Shown here one piece after another: positions 50,993-58,983 of a stretch of DNA of 64,000 bases. The translations under genes and the position numbers were made by a program. Source of the stretch: Arthrobacter sp. StoSoilB20 (GTDB lineage Bacteria; Actinomycetota; Actinomycetes; Actinomycetales; Micrococcaceae); assembly GCF_019977295.1 (NCBI RefSeq), contig NZ_AP024651.1, positions 3,410,001 through 3,474,000 of the forward strand, in the 5' to 3' direction. Each line of letters opens with the position of its first letter. Within the stretch, counting starts at the first letter, position 1. Below the pieces are notes generated by a model. The model searched no databases. It saw only the letters and a list, made by a program, of their open reading frames with translations, and was not told where the DNA came from.

Positions 50993-51077
50993 GGCGTGCG
51001 CCGAGGGGCGGCGTGCGCCGAGGGGCGGCGTGCGCCGAGGGGCGGCGTGCGCCGAGGGGCGGCGTGCGGCGAGGGGC
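50993..51077. repeat. Five-unit 17-bp tandem repeat
   Basis: The unit GGCGTGCGCCGAGGGGC repeats with an exact 17-base period (the GTGCG anchor falls at 50996, 51013, 51030, 51047 and 51064). The first four units are essentially identical and the fifth has one substitution. It fills the gap between the convergent ends of the four-helix protein and murB. Each unit contains the palindromic GGCG...CGCC. 51078-51137 holds no gene; a CCGAGATC/ACCCCTCG segment there may be a decayed unit. Confidence 0.9.
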
Positions 51078-51137
51078 GGGATCTCAACCGAAAAATCGCC
51101 TTATTCCCCCGAGATCCAACCCCTCGCGGGCGGCGCT

Positions 51138-52205
51138 TTAGAGGGAGAGGCCGATCAGCAATGGTTCCGGGTGGAGTTCAATACCAAAACGCCCGACGAC
51201 GCCGGACCTCACCTCCCGCGCGATGGCCACCATGTCCGCGGCCGAAGCTGTCCCCCTGTTGGTGATGGCGAGGGTGTGCTTGGTGGACAGGGACGCCCGG
51301 CCGCCCGAAACGCTCGCTTCCTCCAGGCCAAAGCCCTTGCCGAACCCTGCCTGGTCGATCAGCCACGCGGCGGAGAGCTTCACCTGTCCGTCGTCACCGG
51401 CAGGGTACCTGGGTGCGTTCTCCGGCAGTTCAGCGGCCCGTTCTGCCGGCACGATCGGGTTGGTGAAGAACGAGCCGGTGGAATAGGTGTCACGATCTGC
51501 TGCATCAAGGACCATGCCCTTGGACGCGCGGAGCCGAAGGACTTCCCTGCGGACATCGTTGGAGTAGGCACGCTTGCCCGGCTCCACGCCCAGAACCCGG
51601 GCCAACTCGGCGTAGCGGATGGGGGCGCTCATCCGGCCCAGCGGCAACTGGAACTCCACGGTCAGCACCACGTAGCGCGGTGATCCTTCAACCGTGGTCT
51701 GCTTCAGGATGGAGTCGCGGTATCCGAACTTGAGTTCGGAGCTGGTGAACGTCTGGACTGCGTTGCGTTCGCGGTCCCAGGTGCGGACAGCAGCGATGGT
51801 CTGTGAAACGTCAGCACCGTAGGCACCCACATTCTGCACGGGGGTTGCGCCAGTTGATCCCGGAATACCGGACAATGCCTCCAGTCCGGACCAGGCATGC
51901 AGCACGGAATGTTCAACCAGGGCGTCCCAGTTGTGTCCGGCCTGCACAACCACCGACACGCCACCGCAACTGTCTTCGGAATTCACTGTGAACCCCTCCG
52001 AGGCGATCTTCAGCACCGTACCGGGGTAACCGTCGTCGGAGATCAACAAATTGGAGCCGCCACCGATGATGAGGAGTCTTTCACCTGCAGCGTCGGCCGA
52101 CCGGACGGCGTCGATAATTTCAGCCTCAGTGCGGGCCTCAATAAAGGTGCCCGCGGGGCCACCAACGGCAGCAGTGGTCAATTCAGAAAGCAGCGTTTGG
52201 GTCAC
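51138..52205 (-). CDS. murB: UDP-N-acetylmuramate dehydrogenase
   Basis: FAD-dependent reduction of UDP-GlcNAc-enolpyruvate to UDP-MurNAc, a committed step of peptidoglycan synthesis. It has about 355 residues from a GTG at 52205; a TTG directly before it is also possible. The FAD-binding LLIIGGGSNLLISDDGYPGTVL and GIPGSTGATPVQNVGAYGAD motifs are present. The catalytic Ser and Glu region (GSFFTNPIV, NRGTASAADM..AREVRSGV) is intact, so this is a type I MurB. It starts 9 bases after the MFS stop; hadA-hadB-MFS-murB forms one probable operon. Confidence 0.97.
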   Translation of the reverse strand: MTQTLLSELTTAAVGGPAGTFIEARTEAEIIDAVRSADAAGERLLIIGGGSNLLISDDGYPGTVLKIASEGFTVNSEDSCGGVSVVVQAGHNWDALVEHSVLHAWSGLEALSGIPGSTGATPVQNVGAYGADVSQTIAAVRTWDRERNAVQTFTSSELKFGYRDSILKQTTVEGSPRYVVLTVEFQLPLGRMSAPIRYAELARVLGVEPGKRAYSNDVRREVLRLRASKGMVLDAADRDTYSTGSFFTNPIVPAERAAELPENAPRYPAGDDGQVKLSAAWLIDQAGFGKGFGLEEASVSGGRASLSTKHTLAITNRGTASAADMVAIAREVRSGVVGRFGIELHPEPLLIGLSL

Positions 52206-52214
52206 CAATCAAGC

Positions 52215-53585
52215 CTAACGGGCTTCCTTGGGCTCCGCGGACTTTGCCGCCTGTTGACCGGCCAGGGGCGCCAGGAAGAAACTGACCACCAGCAACACCA
52301 ACGGGGCCAGCAGTGAATGCAGGATGCCGAAATGTTCAGCCAACAGTCCCAGCAGCGGAGGGCCGCACAAGAAGGCGCCGTAACCAATGGTGGAGACCAC
52401 TGAGACCCGGGCAGCGGCGTGGACGGGGTCATCTGCCGCAGCCGACATCCCCACGGGGAACCCCAGCGAGGCTCCAAGCCCCCAGATGGCCAAGGCAACG
52501 AACGCGAGCCAGGGAACGGGCGAGAAGACAAAAAGCGCCAAACCCACGACGGCGGTCGCCGAGCACCAGCGCATCACCACTACCCGGCCAAAACGGTCAA
52601 GGATCACTGTGCCCGTGAAACGGCCGATGGTCATGAACGTGACGAACAGTCCATAACCTACAGCACCTGCGGCGTCGGTCTGACCGTAGCCGTCAGCCAG
52701 TGCCAGCGCCACCCAATCCCCGGCAGCTCCTTCGGCCAAGGCCAAGCCAAGGACCAGGACGCCGATCAGCAGCGTCCGGCGGTCACGCCAGGCAAGGGCC
52801 ACCAGCCTCTTGCTGTCCAGTGGAACCGGGGCTTTGCGGTCTTCCCGCCCAGTGTCCGGGTTCCGGGAGGTGTCACCCGGATTCCGGGAAATGATAGGCA
52901 GAGGTCCCGTTGACGGATCCTGGAAAGTGTCGGTTTCCTCAGGGCGGAACGTCTGCGTAGCTGCAGCGGTCTTTTCTGCGCGGAACCAGAAAGTTGCCGT
53001 CACCACCGACGTCGTCACTACCAGGCCCGAGATCAGGAAATGCCAGAACACCGGCATGTGGATGGCCGCGGCCCAGGCACCGAAACCAGCAGCGGCGACG
53101 GTTCCCAAGCTGAACGCACCATGCAGGTGGGGCATGATGTGGCGCTGCAGCTCGCGCTCAAGCGAAGCACCTTCCACGTTGGATGCGGTGTTCCAACTGG
53201 CCGTCCCCAAACCAAGGATTACCAGGCCTGCTGCCACCACCAAGGGGTTTGCCGCAATGGAGGTGCCGACACCCACGGTGACAAGGCCGGCACCCACCAT
53301 GCAGCTGCCAATCCTCGTGGTCAGCTTGGGGCCAAGCCGCAGCACGATGAGGCCGGAGGCGGAGATGGAGATGAACGAGGCCACCGTCATGCACATGAGC
53401 AAGAGGCCAATGCCGCCCGGCGTCAGGTTCAATCCATCACGAATGGCGGGCAGGCGGGAGACCCACGTGGCAAAGGCGATGCCGCTGGCCGCGTAGGAGG
53501 CAAGAACAGCGGCGCGCCACCGCGACATTTCAGTCGATGTGGCGCGCGGTTTGCTGCGGTGTTGCGAGGTGTTCTGTTGATTCAA
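52215..53585 (-). CDS. MFS transporter, 12-helix
   Basis: 456 residues from a TTG that overlaps the hadB stop (TTGA), with GAAGG just upstream. It has twelve predicted helices in two halves. A hydrophilic central loop of about 60 residues is rich in Thr/Pro/Arg (FRPEETDTFQDPSTG... SRNPDTGREDRK). Helix 1 has SGIAFATWVSRLPAIRDGL, a motif typical of the FucP/YbjJ-like MFS branch found in actinobacteria. The substrate is unknown. It is placed between hadB and murB, with no spacing on either side. Confidence 0.88.
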   Translation of the reverse strand: MNQQNTSQHRSKPRATSTEMSRWRAAVLASYAASGIAFATWVSRLPAIRDGLNLTPGGIGLLLMCMTVASFISISASGLIVLRLGPKLTTRIGSCMVGAGLVTVGVGTSIAANPLVVAAGLVILGLGTASWNTASNVEGASLERELQRHIMPHLHGAFSLGTVAAAGFGAWAAAIHMPVFWHFLISGLVVTTSVVTATFWFRAEKTAAATQTFRPEETDTFQDPSTGPLPIISRNPGDTSRNPDTGREDRKAPVPLDSKRLVALAWRDRRTLLIGVLVLGLALAEGAAGDWVALALADGYGQTDAAGAVGYGLFVTFMTIGRFTGTVILDRFGRVVVMRWCSATAVVGLALFVFSPVPWLAFVALAIWGLGASLGFPVGMSAAADDPVHAAARVSVVSTIGYGAFLCGPPLLGLLAEHFGILHSLLAPLVLLVVSFFLAPLAGQQAAKSAEPKEAR

Positions 53586-54019
53586 GAGACCTTCACAACC
53601 GCCTGTGACTTCATGAGGACCTTCAGTCCCGCCGCAACCACGGTGAGGTCGATACGCGCGGTGCGGGCATCGGCGTCGAGCGCTCCCACAACACCGGTGA
53701 CGTCGATGACAGCGCCGGCGTCATCGGTTCCGGTCGTGTCGGTTACGAGGACGGGCTTGGTGAAGCGGGTCTGGTAATCGACGACGGCGGCGGGGTCGCC
53801 TGCCCAGTCGCTCACCAGCTGCACGGCCGCACCCATGGTGAACATTCCGTGCGCGATGACGCCCGGCAGCTCCACCGAGGTGGCGAAGGCTTCGTTCCAG
53901 TGGATGGGGTTGAAGTCGCCGGAGGCGCCTGCGTACTTGACCAGGTCCTGGCGGGTGACGTCAATGCTGCGGCTGCCGATTTCCTGGCCGACCGTCAGTT
54001 CTTCGAATGTGGGGCTCAT
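53582..54019 (-). CDS. MaoC-type hydratase, HadB-like
   Basis: 145 residues, single hot-dog domain. The hydratase-2 motif YAGASGDFNPIHWNEAFA (catalytic Asp and His, about residues 30-47) is intact. GVIAHGMFTMGAAVQLVSDW follows. It resembles the catalytic HadB subunit of the (3R)-hydroxyacyl-ACP dehydratase of actinobacterial FAS-II. It starts two bases after hadA and overlaps the MFS gene. The organism type is not expected to make mycolic acids, so the physiological substrate is open. Confidence 0.9.
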   Translation of the reverse strand: MSPTFEELTVGQEIGSRSIDVTRQDLVKYAGASGDFNPIHWNEAFATSVELPGVIAHGMFTMGAAVQLVSDWAGDPAAVVDYQTRFTKPVLVTDTTGTDDAGAVIDVTGVVGALDADARTARIDLTVVAAGLKVLMKSQAVVKVS

Positions 54020-54021
54020 GG

Positions 54022-54471
54022 TTACTGTCCCTCTCCGCGGACCAGGATGGATGAGGTGGTAGTGGCGACCTTCTCGCCGTCCACCGTTGAAATCTCCGAG
54101 CGCGTGGTAATCATCGCTCCCCCGCCCATGGCCCGGACGCCATCGACATGGAGTTCGGCCACCAGCTGGTCGCCGGCAACAATGGCCCGGTGGTGCGTGA
54201 AGCGCTGGTCAGCATGAACCACGCGGGAGAAATCGATCCCCGATTCCGGGTCCTCCACCAGTTGGGCGTCAGCACGCTGGGCGACGATGATGGCGAATGT
54301 TGGCGGGGCTACGAGGTCGCTGTGCCCCAAGGCCCTGGCTGCCTCGACATCGAAGTGCGCGGGATTGCCGGCTTTGACAGCCTTGGCGAACTCGCGGATC
54401 TTTTCACGACCGACGTCGTATACCTCTGCGGCAGGGTAGCTTCGGCCCTGCAGGTCCGGATTGATACTCAT
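54022..54471 (-). CDS. MaoC-like dehydratase partner, HadA-like
   Basis: 149 residues, N-terminal MaoC-like hot-dog fold. It begins NPDLQGRSYPAAEVYDVGREKIREFAKAV and has the PTFAIIVAQRADAQL segment. It lacks the Asp-x5-His catalytic motif, as expected for the substrate-binding subunit of a HadAB heterodimer. The neighbouring hadB supplies the active site. It is the probable first gene of the hadA-hadB-MFS-murB operon. Confidence 0.88.
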   Translation of the reverse strand: MSINPDLQGRSYPAAEVYDVGREKIREFAKAVKAGNPAHFDVEAARALGHSDLVAPPTFAIIVAQRADAQLVEDPESGIDFSRVVHADQRFTHHRAIVAGDQLVAELHVDGVRAMGGGAMITTRSEISTVDGEKVATTTSSILVRGEGQ

Positions 54472-54546
54472 GCTCCAACCCTATCGGGCCAAGGGAGCTT
54501 GGGCGCAGATCGTGGATTCGGGGGAACGTGAAGTTCGACGAACGGG

Positions 54547-54771
54547 TTACTTCTTGTAGCTCTTGCGGATCTTCTGGCCCCGGATGACCAGTCCTGTGAC
54601 GTGAAGGAGCAGGCCCGCACCGATGACGGGCAATGAGGCCAACGCCAGCCCTTGGTTGCCGGAGGTGTTCCCGATAATGGAGAGGATGAGCCCGACCGCG
54701 ATCAGCCCCATGGCGCTGAAAACCAGCACTTTGTAAGACGTAGAGGCCGTAGCCCAAAATTGTTCCAGCAC
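54547..54771 (-). CDS. Small two-helix membrane protein
   Basis: 74 residues from a GTG start. Two transmembrane helices (about 14-36 and 43-65) are followed by a strongly basic C-terminus (RGQKIRKSYKK). I recognise no domain with certainty; similar short actinobacterial proteins are listed as hypothetical. It lies 75 bases upstream of hadA on the same strand and 148 bases downstream of the DUF2797 gene, from which it is separated by a repeat. Confidence 0.7.
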   Translation of the reverse strand: MLEQFWATASTSYKVLVFSAMGLIAVGLILSIIGNTSGNQGLALASLPVIGAGLLLHVTGLVIRGQKIRKSYKK

Positions 54772-54854
54772 CGTCCAAGTCTACCGGTGGGGTTGTGGGT
54801 GGGTTGCCGAGGGGTTGGCTCTCAAGGGAAAGAGGGGCCCATACAGCCGAGAAC

Positions 54855-54916
54855 TCGCCCCTCGGCGGACAGAGAAGTCGCCCCTCGGTGGGCAGAGATG
54901 TCGCCCCTCGGCGGGG
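54855..54916. repeat. Three-unit 23-bp repeat with a CGCCCCTCGGCGG core
   Basis: Units anchored at CTCGCCCCTCGG (54855), GTCGCCCCTCGG (54878) and GTCGCCCCTCGG (54901), period 23. Each is followed by CGG/TGGGCAGAGA. The core CGCCCCTCGGCG is the reverse complement of the CGCCGAGGGGCG core in the 17-bp array at 50993-51077. Another GCCGAGGGG lies at 54807-54815. The array ends four bases before the DUF2797 stop. The whole 54772-54919 gap holds no gene. Confidence 0.8.
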
Positions 54917-54919
54917 GAA

Positions 54920-55831
54920 CTAGAACAAGGAGTCCTGCAGCGCCGGGATTTCGGTGAGGTACGGGCCAAACTCAATTTTCCGGCCCTTCAACGCGCCAAG
55001 ATCCGCCACGAAGCTGCCTTCCACCTCGTTCCCTGAAACGTCAGGAAGACCGGCCAGGGCGATCGCACCGGACAACGCTTGGACCCTCAGGCCGTGCCCG
55101 CCGGCGTCGAACGTTGCCGGGTAGGGGTGGCGGCCCGCACCTGCGGTACAGAGCGGCCGTGCCAGCCCAGGCCGTTCCCACTCTTCCTCCACAACGGAGT
55201 AGCCGGTCATCGTGAGGCCTGCCAGGAGCTCGCGAACACGTCCGGCGTGCCGGCGGTTCAACGCCAAAAGCTCGACGGCGGCACGCGGCTCCACCAGTCC
55301 GGCCACTTTGGCGGCCGACCGGACCTGCTGAACGAGGCCGAGCTCGTGCGTAACCATGTCCTCGAGAATGCGCACAACGCGGCCGTCCCCGGCGTGGGCC
55401 ACATAGGAAGCATGCACGGCACCCTGCTCGGCAAGCCTGTTCCATTTACGCGGGGCCGAGGCTGTCCCCACCTTGGTGGCACCGTTGGCGAAGGTGGCCA
55501 CATAGAGCCAGTGCGGCTGCATCAAATAGGCACGAAGGCCAGCAGGAACGGGGTTTCCCCGGTGGAAATCATGCATCAGCCGGGAGTCGTCCCGCGCAAA
55601 GCAAGCACCGCATTGTTTCCCACGCTCAGCCGGGGAACTGCCGCGGCACGGGACATGGGTGCGTTCCCCCGGACCGTGGACCTTGGTGTGGCCCAGGCAC
55701 CACAGACCCGGAAAAACGCGCAGGCCCAGGGCTGAGCCCCGGGCCAACGCAACATCAGTGAACTCCCCCGCAGGCGGGAACAAACGCAAGGCCGGCGACG
55801 GGGAGTCCCATGCGACTCCATGAACCAGCAT
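54920..55831 (-). CDS. DUF2797 family protein
   Basis: 303 residues from an ATG two bases after the CitE-like stop; an upstream in-frame extension lies inside that gene. Four cysteines (in FPGLWCLGHTK, HVPCRGSSP and KQCGACFARD, about residues 50-85) look like a zinc-binding cluster. HWLYVATFANGATKVGTASAPRKWNRLAEQGA (about 108-138) resembles the LYV...KVGxS..R core of GIY-YIG-like folds, an inference from pattern only. The family function is unknown. It is translationally linked to the lyase gene upstream, though no strong ribosome site is seen. Confidence 0.8.
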   Translation of the reverse strand: MLVHGVAWDSPSPALRLFPPAGEFTDVALARGSALGLRVFPGLWCLGHTKVHGPGERTHVPCRGSSPAERGKQCGACFARDDSRLMHDFHRGNPVPAGLRAYLMQPHWLYVATFANGATKVGTASAPRKWNRLAEQGAVHASYVAHAGDGRVVRILEDMVTHELGLVQQVRSAAKVAGLVEPRAAVELLALNRRHAGRVRELLAGLTMTGYSVVEEEWERPGLARPLCTAGAGRHPYPATFDAGGHGLRVQALSGAIALAGLPDVSGNEVEGSFVADLGALKGRKIEFGPYLTEIPALQDSLF

Positions 55832-55833
55832 GG

Positions 55834-56697
55834 TTACAGGGAGGGCTGGACTCCGAATGCCACTGCCAGCTTCATGATCTTCTCGGCACGGCCCAAACGC
55901 GGGAGGTCGGAGCCGTCGCGGATGACTCGGCCGTTGGCTTCGAAGTCGTTCATGAAGTCCGTGGCCCATGCGACGTCCGACGGTGTGGGGCTGATGACCT
56001 CGTTGATCACGGTGGTCTGGTCAATGGCCAGGCACAGTTTGCCGGTCATGCCCATGGTGACGGTGATGCCGGTTTGCTCACGCAGGATCGGGTGGTTGGT
56101 GCCAACCGTGGGGCCGTCAATGGGGCCCGGGAGGTTGCCCACGCGGCTGGCGACAACCAGTTTGGCGCGCGGGTAGGCCATGGCTTCGGGGGTTGCTGCC
56201 ATGCCGGTGTCGCGACGGAAATCGCCGGAGCCGAAAGCGAGGCGGAACGCACCCTGGGCGCGGGCAATGTGGTTGGCTTCCTCGATGCCGAGGGCGGACT
56301 CAACCAGGGCGACCACGGGAGTCTTTCCGTCCATGCGGTGGTAGGACTCAGTGACCTGGTCTGCGGATTCGGTCTTGGCCAGCATCACGCCGAGCAAGCC
56401 CGGGGTGCCGCGCAGTCCGGCGAGGTCGTCGGCCCAGAAGGGGCTGGTGGCATCGTTGATGCGGACCCAGGCCTGACCGCCGGCGGCCAGCCAGTTCACG
56501 ACATTCTCGCGTGCGGCATCCTTCTGGGAAGGGTCAACGGCGTCTTCGATGTCAAGGATGATGGCGTCTGCCCGTGAACCCGCGGATTCGTCAAAAAGCT
56601 CCGTTTTCATGGCGTTCACCAGGAGCCATGAACGGGCGATGTCGGCGGGAATATTGCGGGTAGGCCGAACCGATTCGGCGGCGATGCTAGACGTCAT
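55834..56697 (-). CDS. HpcH/HpaI or CitE-type CoA-ester lyase
   Basis: 287 residues from MTSSIAAESVRPTR; a longer frame upstream lacks a ribosome site. TIM-barrel lyase family: RSWLLVNAMK, then ADAIILDIEDAVDP (metal-binding Asp/Glu), AWVRINDATSPFW, VVALVESALGI (catalytic/metal Glu) and AFRLAFGSGDFRRDTG. Members cleave citramalyl-CoA, malyl-CoA or citryl-CoA, or act as thioesterases. The GSGDFRRD segment replaces the usual GxxDL motif, so the exact reaction is uncertain. It is divergent from the sulfonate importer, with a 370-base gap. Confidence 0.85.
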   Translation of the reverse strand: MTSSIAAESVRPTRNIPADIARSWLLVNAMKTELFDESAGSRADAIILDIEDAVDPSQKDAARENVVNWLAAGGQAWVRINDATSPFWADDLAGLRGTPGLLGVMLAKTESADQVTESYHRMDGKTPVVALVESALGIEEANHIARAQGAFRLAFGSGDFRRDTGMAATPEAMAYPRAKLVVASRVGNLPGPIDGPTVGTNHPILREQTGITVTMGMTGKLCLAIDQTTVINEVISPTPSDVAWATDFMNDFEANGRVIRDGSDLPRLGRAEKIMKLAVAFGVQPSL

Positions 56698-57067
56698 GTA
56701 TCTACCGTATCCGCCCGGCGGCTCACAGAGCGAAGAAATCAGCCCGGTTGTGAGGATCAATACGAACTAAACCCCATATGACTGTGGAGTCCCGCAGTAT
56801 GAACGCACGACGGCGGTACGCGCCAGTCATGCACAGCTCACTTGTCGCTGTTGTTCACAGGGCTCAACGCAGCGTCTTTGTGTCCCCGGGTTGCCAGGGA
56901 AGGCCCAGGATTTCGTCCTGTTTCGGGCTGTTTCGCAGCGTTTCCGGCCGTTACCCGGACACTTCCCACCCGCCGTCGAAATGGGCTTTCATCGTTCCCA
57001 AGCCGTTGCAGACGTTTCCCAGCAAACCGGCCCGCCCAACACCTGCAATCCATCGAAAGTAGCTCCC
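56698..57067. other. Divergent regulatory region between the CitE-like gene and the sulfonate importer
   Basis: 370 bases with no credible gene. The most striking feature is a run of 10-base direct repeats at 56911-56950. The remainder should contain the two promoters, but I could not place convincing -35/-10 pairs. No riboswitch that I know is recognisable. Confidence 0.5.
56911..56950. repeat. Four helically phased 10-bp repeats (TTTCNNNCNG type)
   Basis: Consecutive decamers TTTCGTCCTG, TTTCGGGCTG, TTTCGCAGCG and TTTCCGGCCG start at 56911, 56921, 56931 and 56941, with a degenerate fifth (TTACCCGGAC). An exact 10-base spacing puts every TTTC on the same face of the helix, about 120-155 bases upstream of the importer's first gene. 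It is a candidate array for a regulator or nucleoid protein. Confidence 0.6.
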
Positions 57068-58093
57068 ATGAAACTGCACCTGCCCCTGCTGAGCGTCGCG
57101 GCCGCCGTCGTACTAGCGCTGACGGTCAGCGGCTGCGGCGGCGCTGCCGAAGCCGGACAAGCCAACCAGGCCGGAAACGAAGTGAAGGAACTCCGCTACC
57201 AAGGCTCGGCCAACAACGTGACGTTCCCCGAACTCGCCGCAGACCTCGGATACCTGGGCGACCTCAAATTGAACTGGGTTGGCAACACCACCAGCGGACC
57301 GCAGGACATCCAGTCGGCGGCGACCAACCAGACTGATTTCGGCGGCGCGTTCTCCGGAGCGGTGGTCAAGCTCATCGAAGCCGGTGCACCCGTCAAGGCC
57401 GTCACCAACTACTACGGCTCGGACGAAAAAACGTTCAGCGGGTACTACGTGAAGGCCGACAGCACCATCAAAGAGCCCCGCGACCTGATCGGCAAGAAGA
57501 TCGCCGTCAACACCCTGGGCGCGCACCATGAGGCCGTCATCAACACCTGGCTGACCAAGAACGGGCTCAGCTCCGAGGAGATCAAGCAGGTCCAACTGGT
57601 CCCGCTGGCCCCGAACGACACCGAAGAAGCCATCCGCCGCGGACAGGTGGACGCCGGAACCCTCGGCGGTGTGCTGCAGGACCGGGCCATCGAAGCCGGC
57701 GGACTGAGGTCCCTCTTCAGCGATGTTGAGCTGTTCGGCACCTTCGCCGGCGGACAGATCGTGTTCCGGAACGACTTCATCGCCAAGAACCCGAACACCA
57801 CCCGCACTTTCACCACCGGCGTTGCCAAAGCGATCAAGTGGGCTGCTGAAACCCCTCGCGACGAGGTAGTTGCCCGCTTTACCAAGATCATCGAAAGCCG
57901 CGGCCGCAATGAGAGCACCGCGAACCTTAAGTTCTGGAAAAGCCCGGGAGTCCCGGACGCGGGCGTGATCAAGGACGAGGACTTTACCCGTTGGGAGGCC
58001 TGGCTGAACGCGTCGGGAATCGTGAAGGACAAACTCACGCCATCGAAGTACTACACCAACGAATTCAACGATCTCGCAGCAAAGAAGGGATAG
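57068..58093 (+). CDS. ssuA: ABC transporter substrate-binding lipoprotein, SsuA/TauA type
   Basis: 341 residues from MKLHLPLLSV; the longer frame upstream crosses the repeat region and is not credible. It has a lipoprotein signal peptide with lipobox VSGC and Cys23 as the lipidated residue, so it is membrane-anchored outside the cell. The mature NMT1/SsuA-like domain binds a small anion: ELRYQGSANNVTFPELAADLGY, then ATNQTDFGGAFSGAVVKLIEAG, and DLIGKKIAVNTLGAHHEAVINTWL. Relatives bind aliphatic sulfonates, taurine or nitrate. Genes for the ATPase, permease and a TauD-type enzyme follow directly, which points to organosulfonates. Confidence 0.88.
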   Translation: MKLHLPLLSVAAAVVLALTVSGCGGAAEAGQANQAGNEVKELRYQGSANNVTFPELAADLGYLGDLKLNWVGNTTSGPQDIQSAATNQTDFGGAFSGAVVKLIEAGAPVKAVTNYYGSDEKTFSGYYVKADSTIKEPRDLIGKKIAVNTLGAHHEAVINTWLTKNGLSSEEIKQVQLVPLAPNDTEEAIRRGQVDAGTLGGVLQDRAIEAGGLRSLFSDVELFGTFAGGQIVFRNDFIAKNPNTTRTFTTGVAKAIKWAAETPRDEVVARFTKIIESRGRNESTANLKFWKSPGVPDAGVIKDEDFTRWEAWLNASGIVKDKLTPSKYYTNEFNDLAAKKG

Positions 58094-58095
58094 CC

Positions 58096-58983
58096 ATGAC
58101 CGCGAAAATCAGCCTCCGGAACGTCACCAAGGAATTCACGGTCCGGGCCACCAAAACCACGAGTGCCACCCGCCTCACCGCCATCGACTCCCTGAGCCTG
58201 GATGTCCGCGAGGGTGAATTCCTCACCCTGGTAGGACCCAGCGGTTCGGGCAAGACCACTTTGCTGGACCTGCTGGCCGGTCTTTCAACACCGACCTCCG
58301 GCGAGGTGCTGGTGAATGGCAAACCGGTCACAGGACCGGGCAAGGACCGTGCGGTCGTTTTCCAGCAGTACGCGTTGTTCCCCTGGCGGACGGCATCGGC
58401 CAACGTTTCCATTGGCCTGGAAGGCGCAGGGCCGGACGGCAAGAAACTGAACCGCCGTGAACGGGCTGCGAAAGCCAGCGAATACCTGGCACTTGTAGGC
58501 CTGGCCGGTTTCGAGGACCGCTACCCGCACGAACTCTCCGGCGGGATGAAGCAACGCGTAGCCATCGCCCGGAGCCTGGCCTATGAGCCGGACGTCCTGC
58601 TGATGGACGAGCCGTTCGCCGCCCTGGACGCCCAGACCCGCGAGCAACTGCAGGACGAACTCCTCAGGATCTGGAAAACCACGGGCAAGACCATCGTCTT
58701 CATCACCCACGGGATCGATGAGGCCGTCTACCTCGGCGAGCGCGTTGCTGTCCTGAGCGCCAGGCCGGGCCGGCTCAAGGAAATCGTGGACATCAGAATC
58801 CCGGACCGTGACGGCGAGGAGGACATCCGTTCCAACCCCGCCTTCGTCAAACACCGCCACCAGGTCTGGACCCTTTTGCACGACGAAGTCCGACGTGCCC
58901 AGGACGCCGGCCACCGAAAAATCCTGCCGGACGGCAGTGCACCCGACGAGCCCGTAGCCACCCCGGAAAGGAGCGCGGCCTGA
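58096..58983 (+). CDS. ssuB: ABC transporter ATP-binding protein, SsuB/TauB type
   Basis: 295 residues from ATG at 58096, with AAGAAGGGA just upstream. It has all ABC motifs in order: Walker A GPSGSGKTT (about residue 50), Q-loop FQQYALFPW, signature LSGGMKQRVAIARSL, Walker B VLLMDEPFAALD and the H-switch FITHGIDEAVYL. The sulfonate/taurine/nitrate subfamily is indicated by the QYALFPWRTASANV segment. It starts two bases after ssuA and overlaps ssuC. Confidence 0.93.
   Translation: MTAKISLRNVTKEFTVRATKTTSATRLTAIDSLSLDVREGEFLTLVGPSGSGKTTLLDLLAGLSTPTSGEVLVNGKPVTGPGKDRAVVFQQYALFPWRTASANVSIGLEGAGPDGKKLNRRERAAKASEYLALVGLAGFEDRYPHELSGGMKQRVAIARSLAYEPDVLLMDEPFAALDAQTREQLQDELLRIWKTTGKTIVFITHGIDEAVYLGERVAVLSARPGRLKEIVDIRIPDRDGEEDIRSNPAFVKHRHQVWTLLHDEVRRAQDAGHRKILPDGSAPDEPVATPERSAA

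Noticed and set aside
56891..57067. N-terminal extension of the sulfonate-binding protein
   Set aside because: The extension would hide the lipoprotein signal peptide, which begins exactly at the ATG at 57068.
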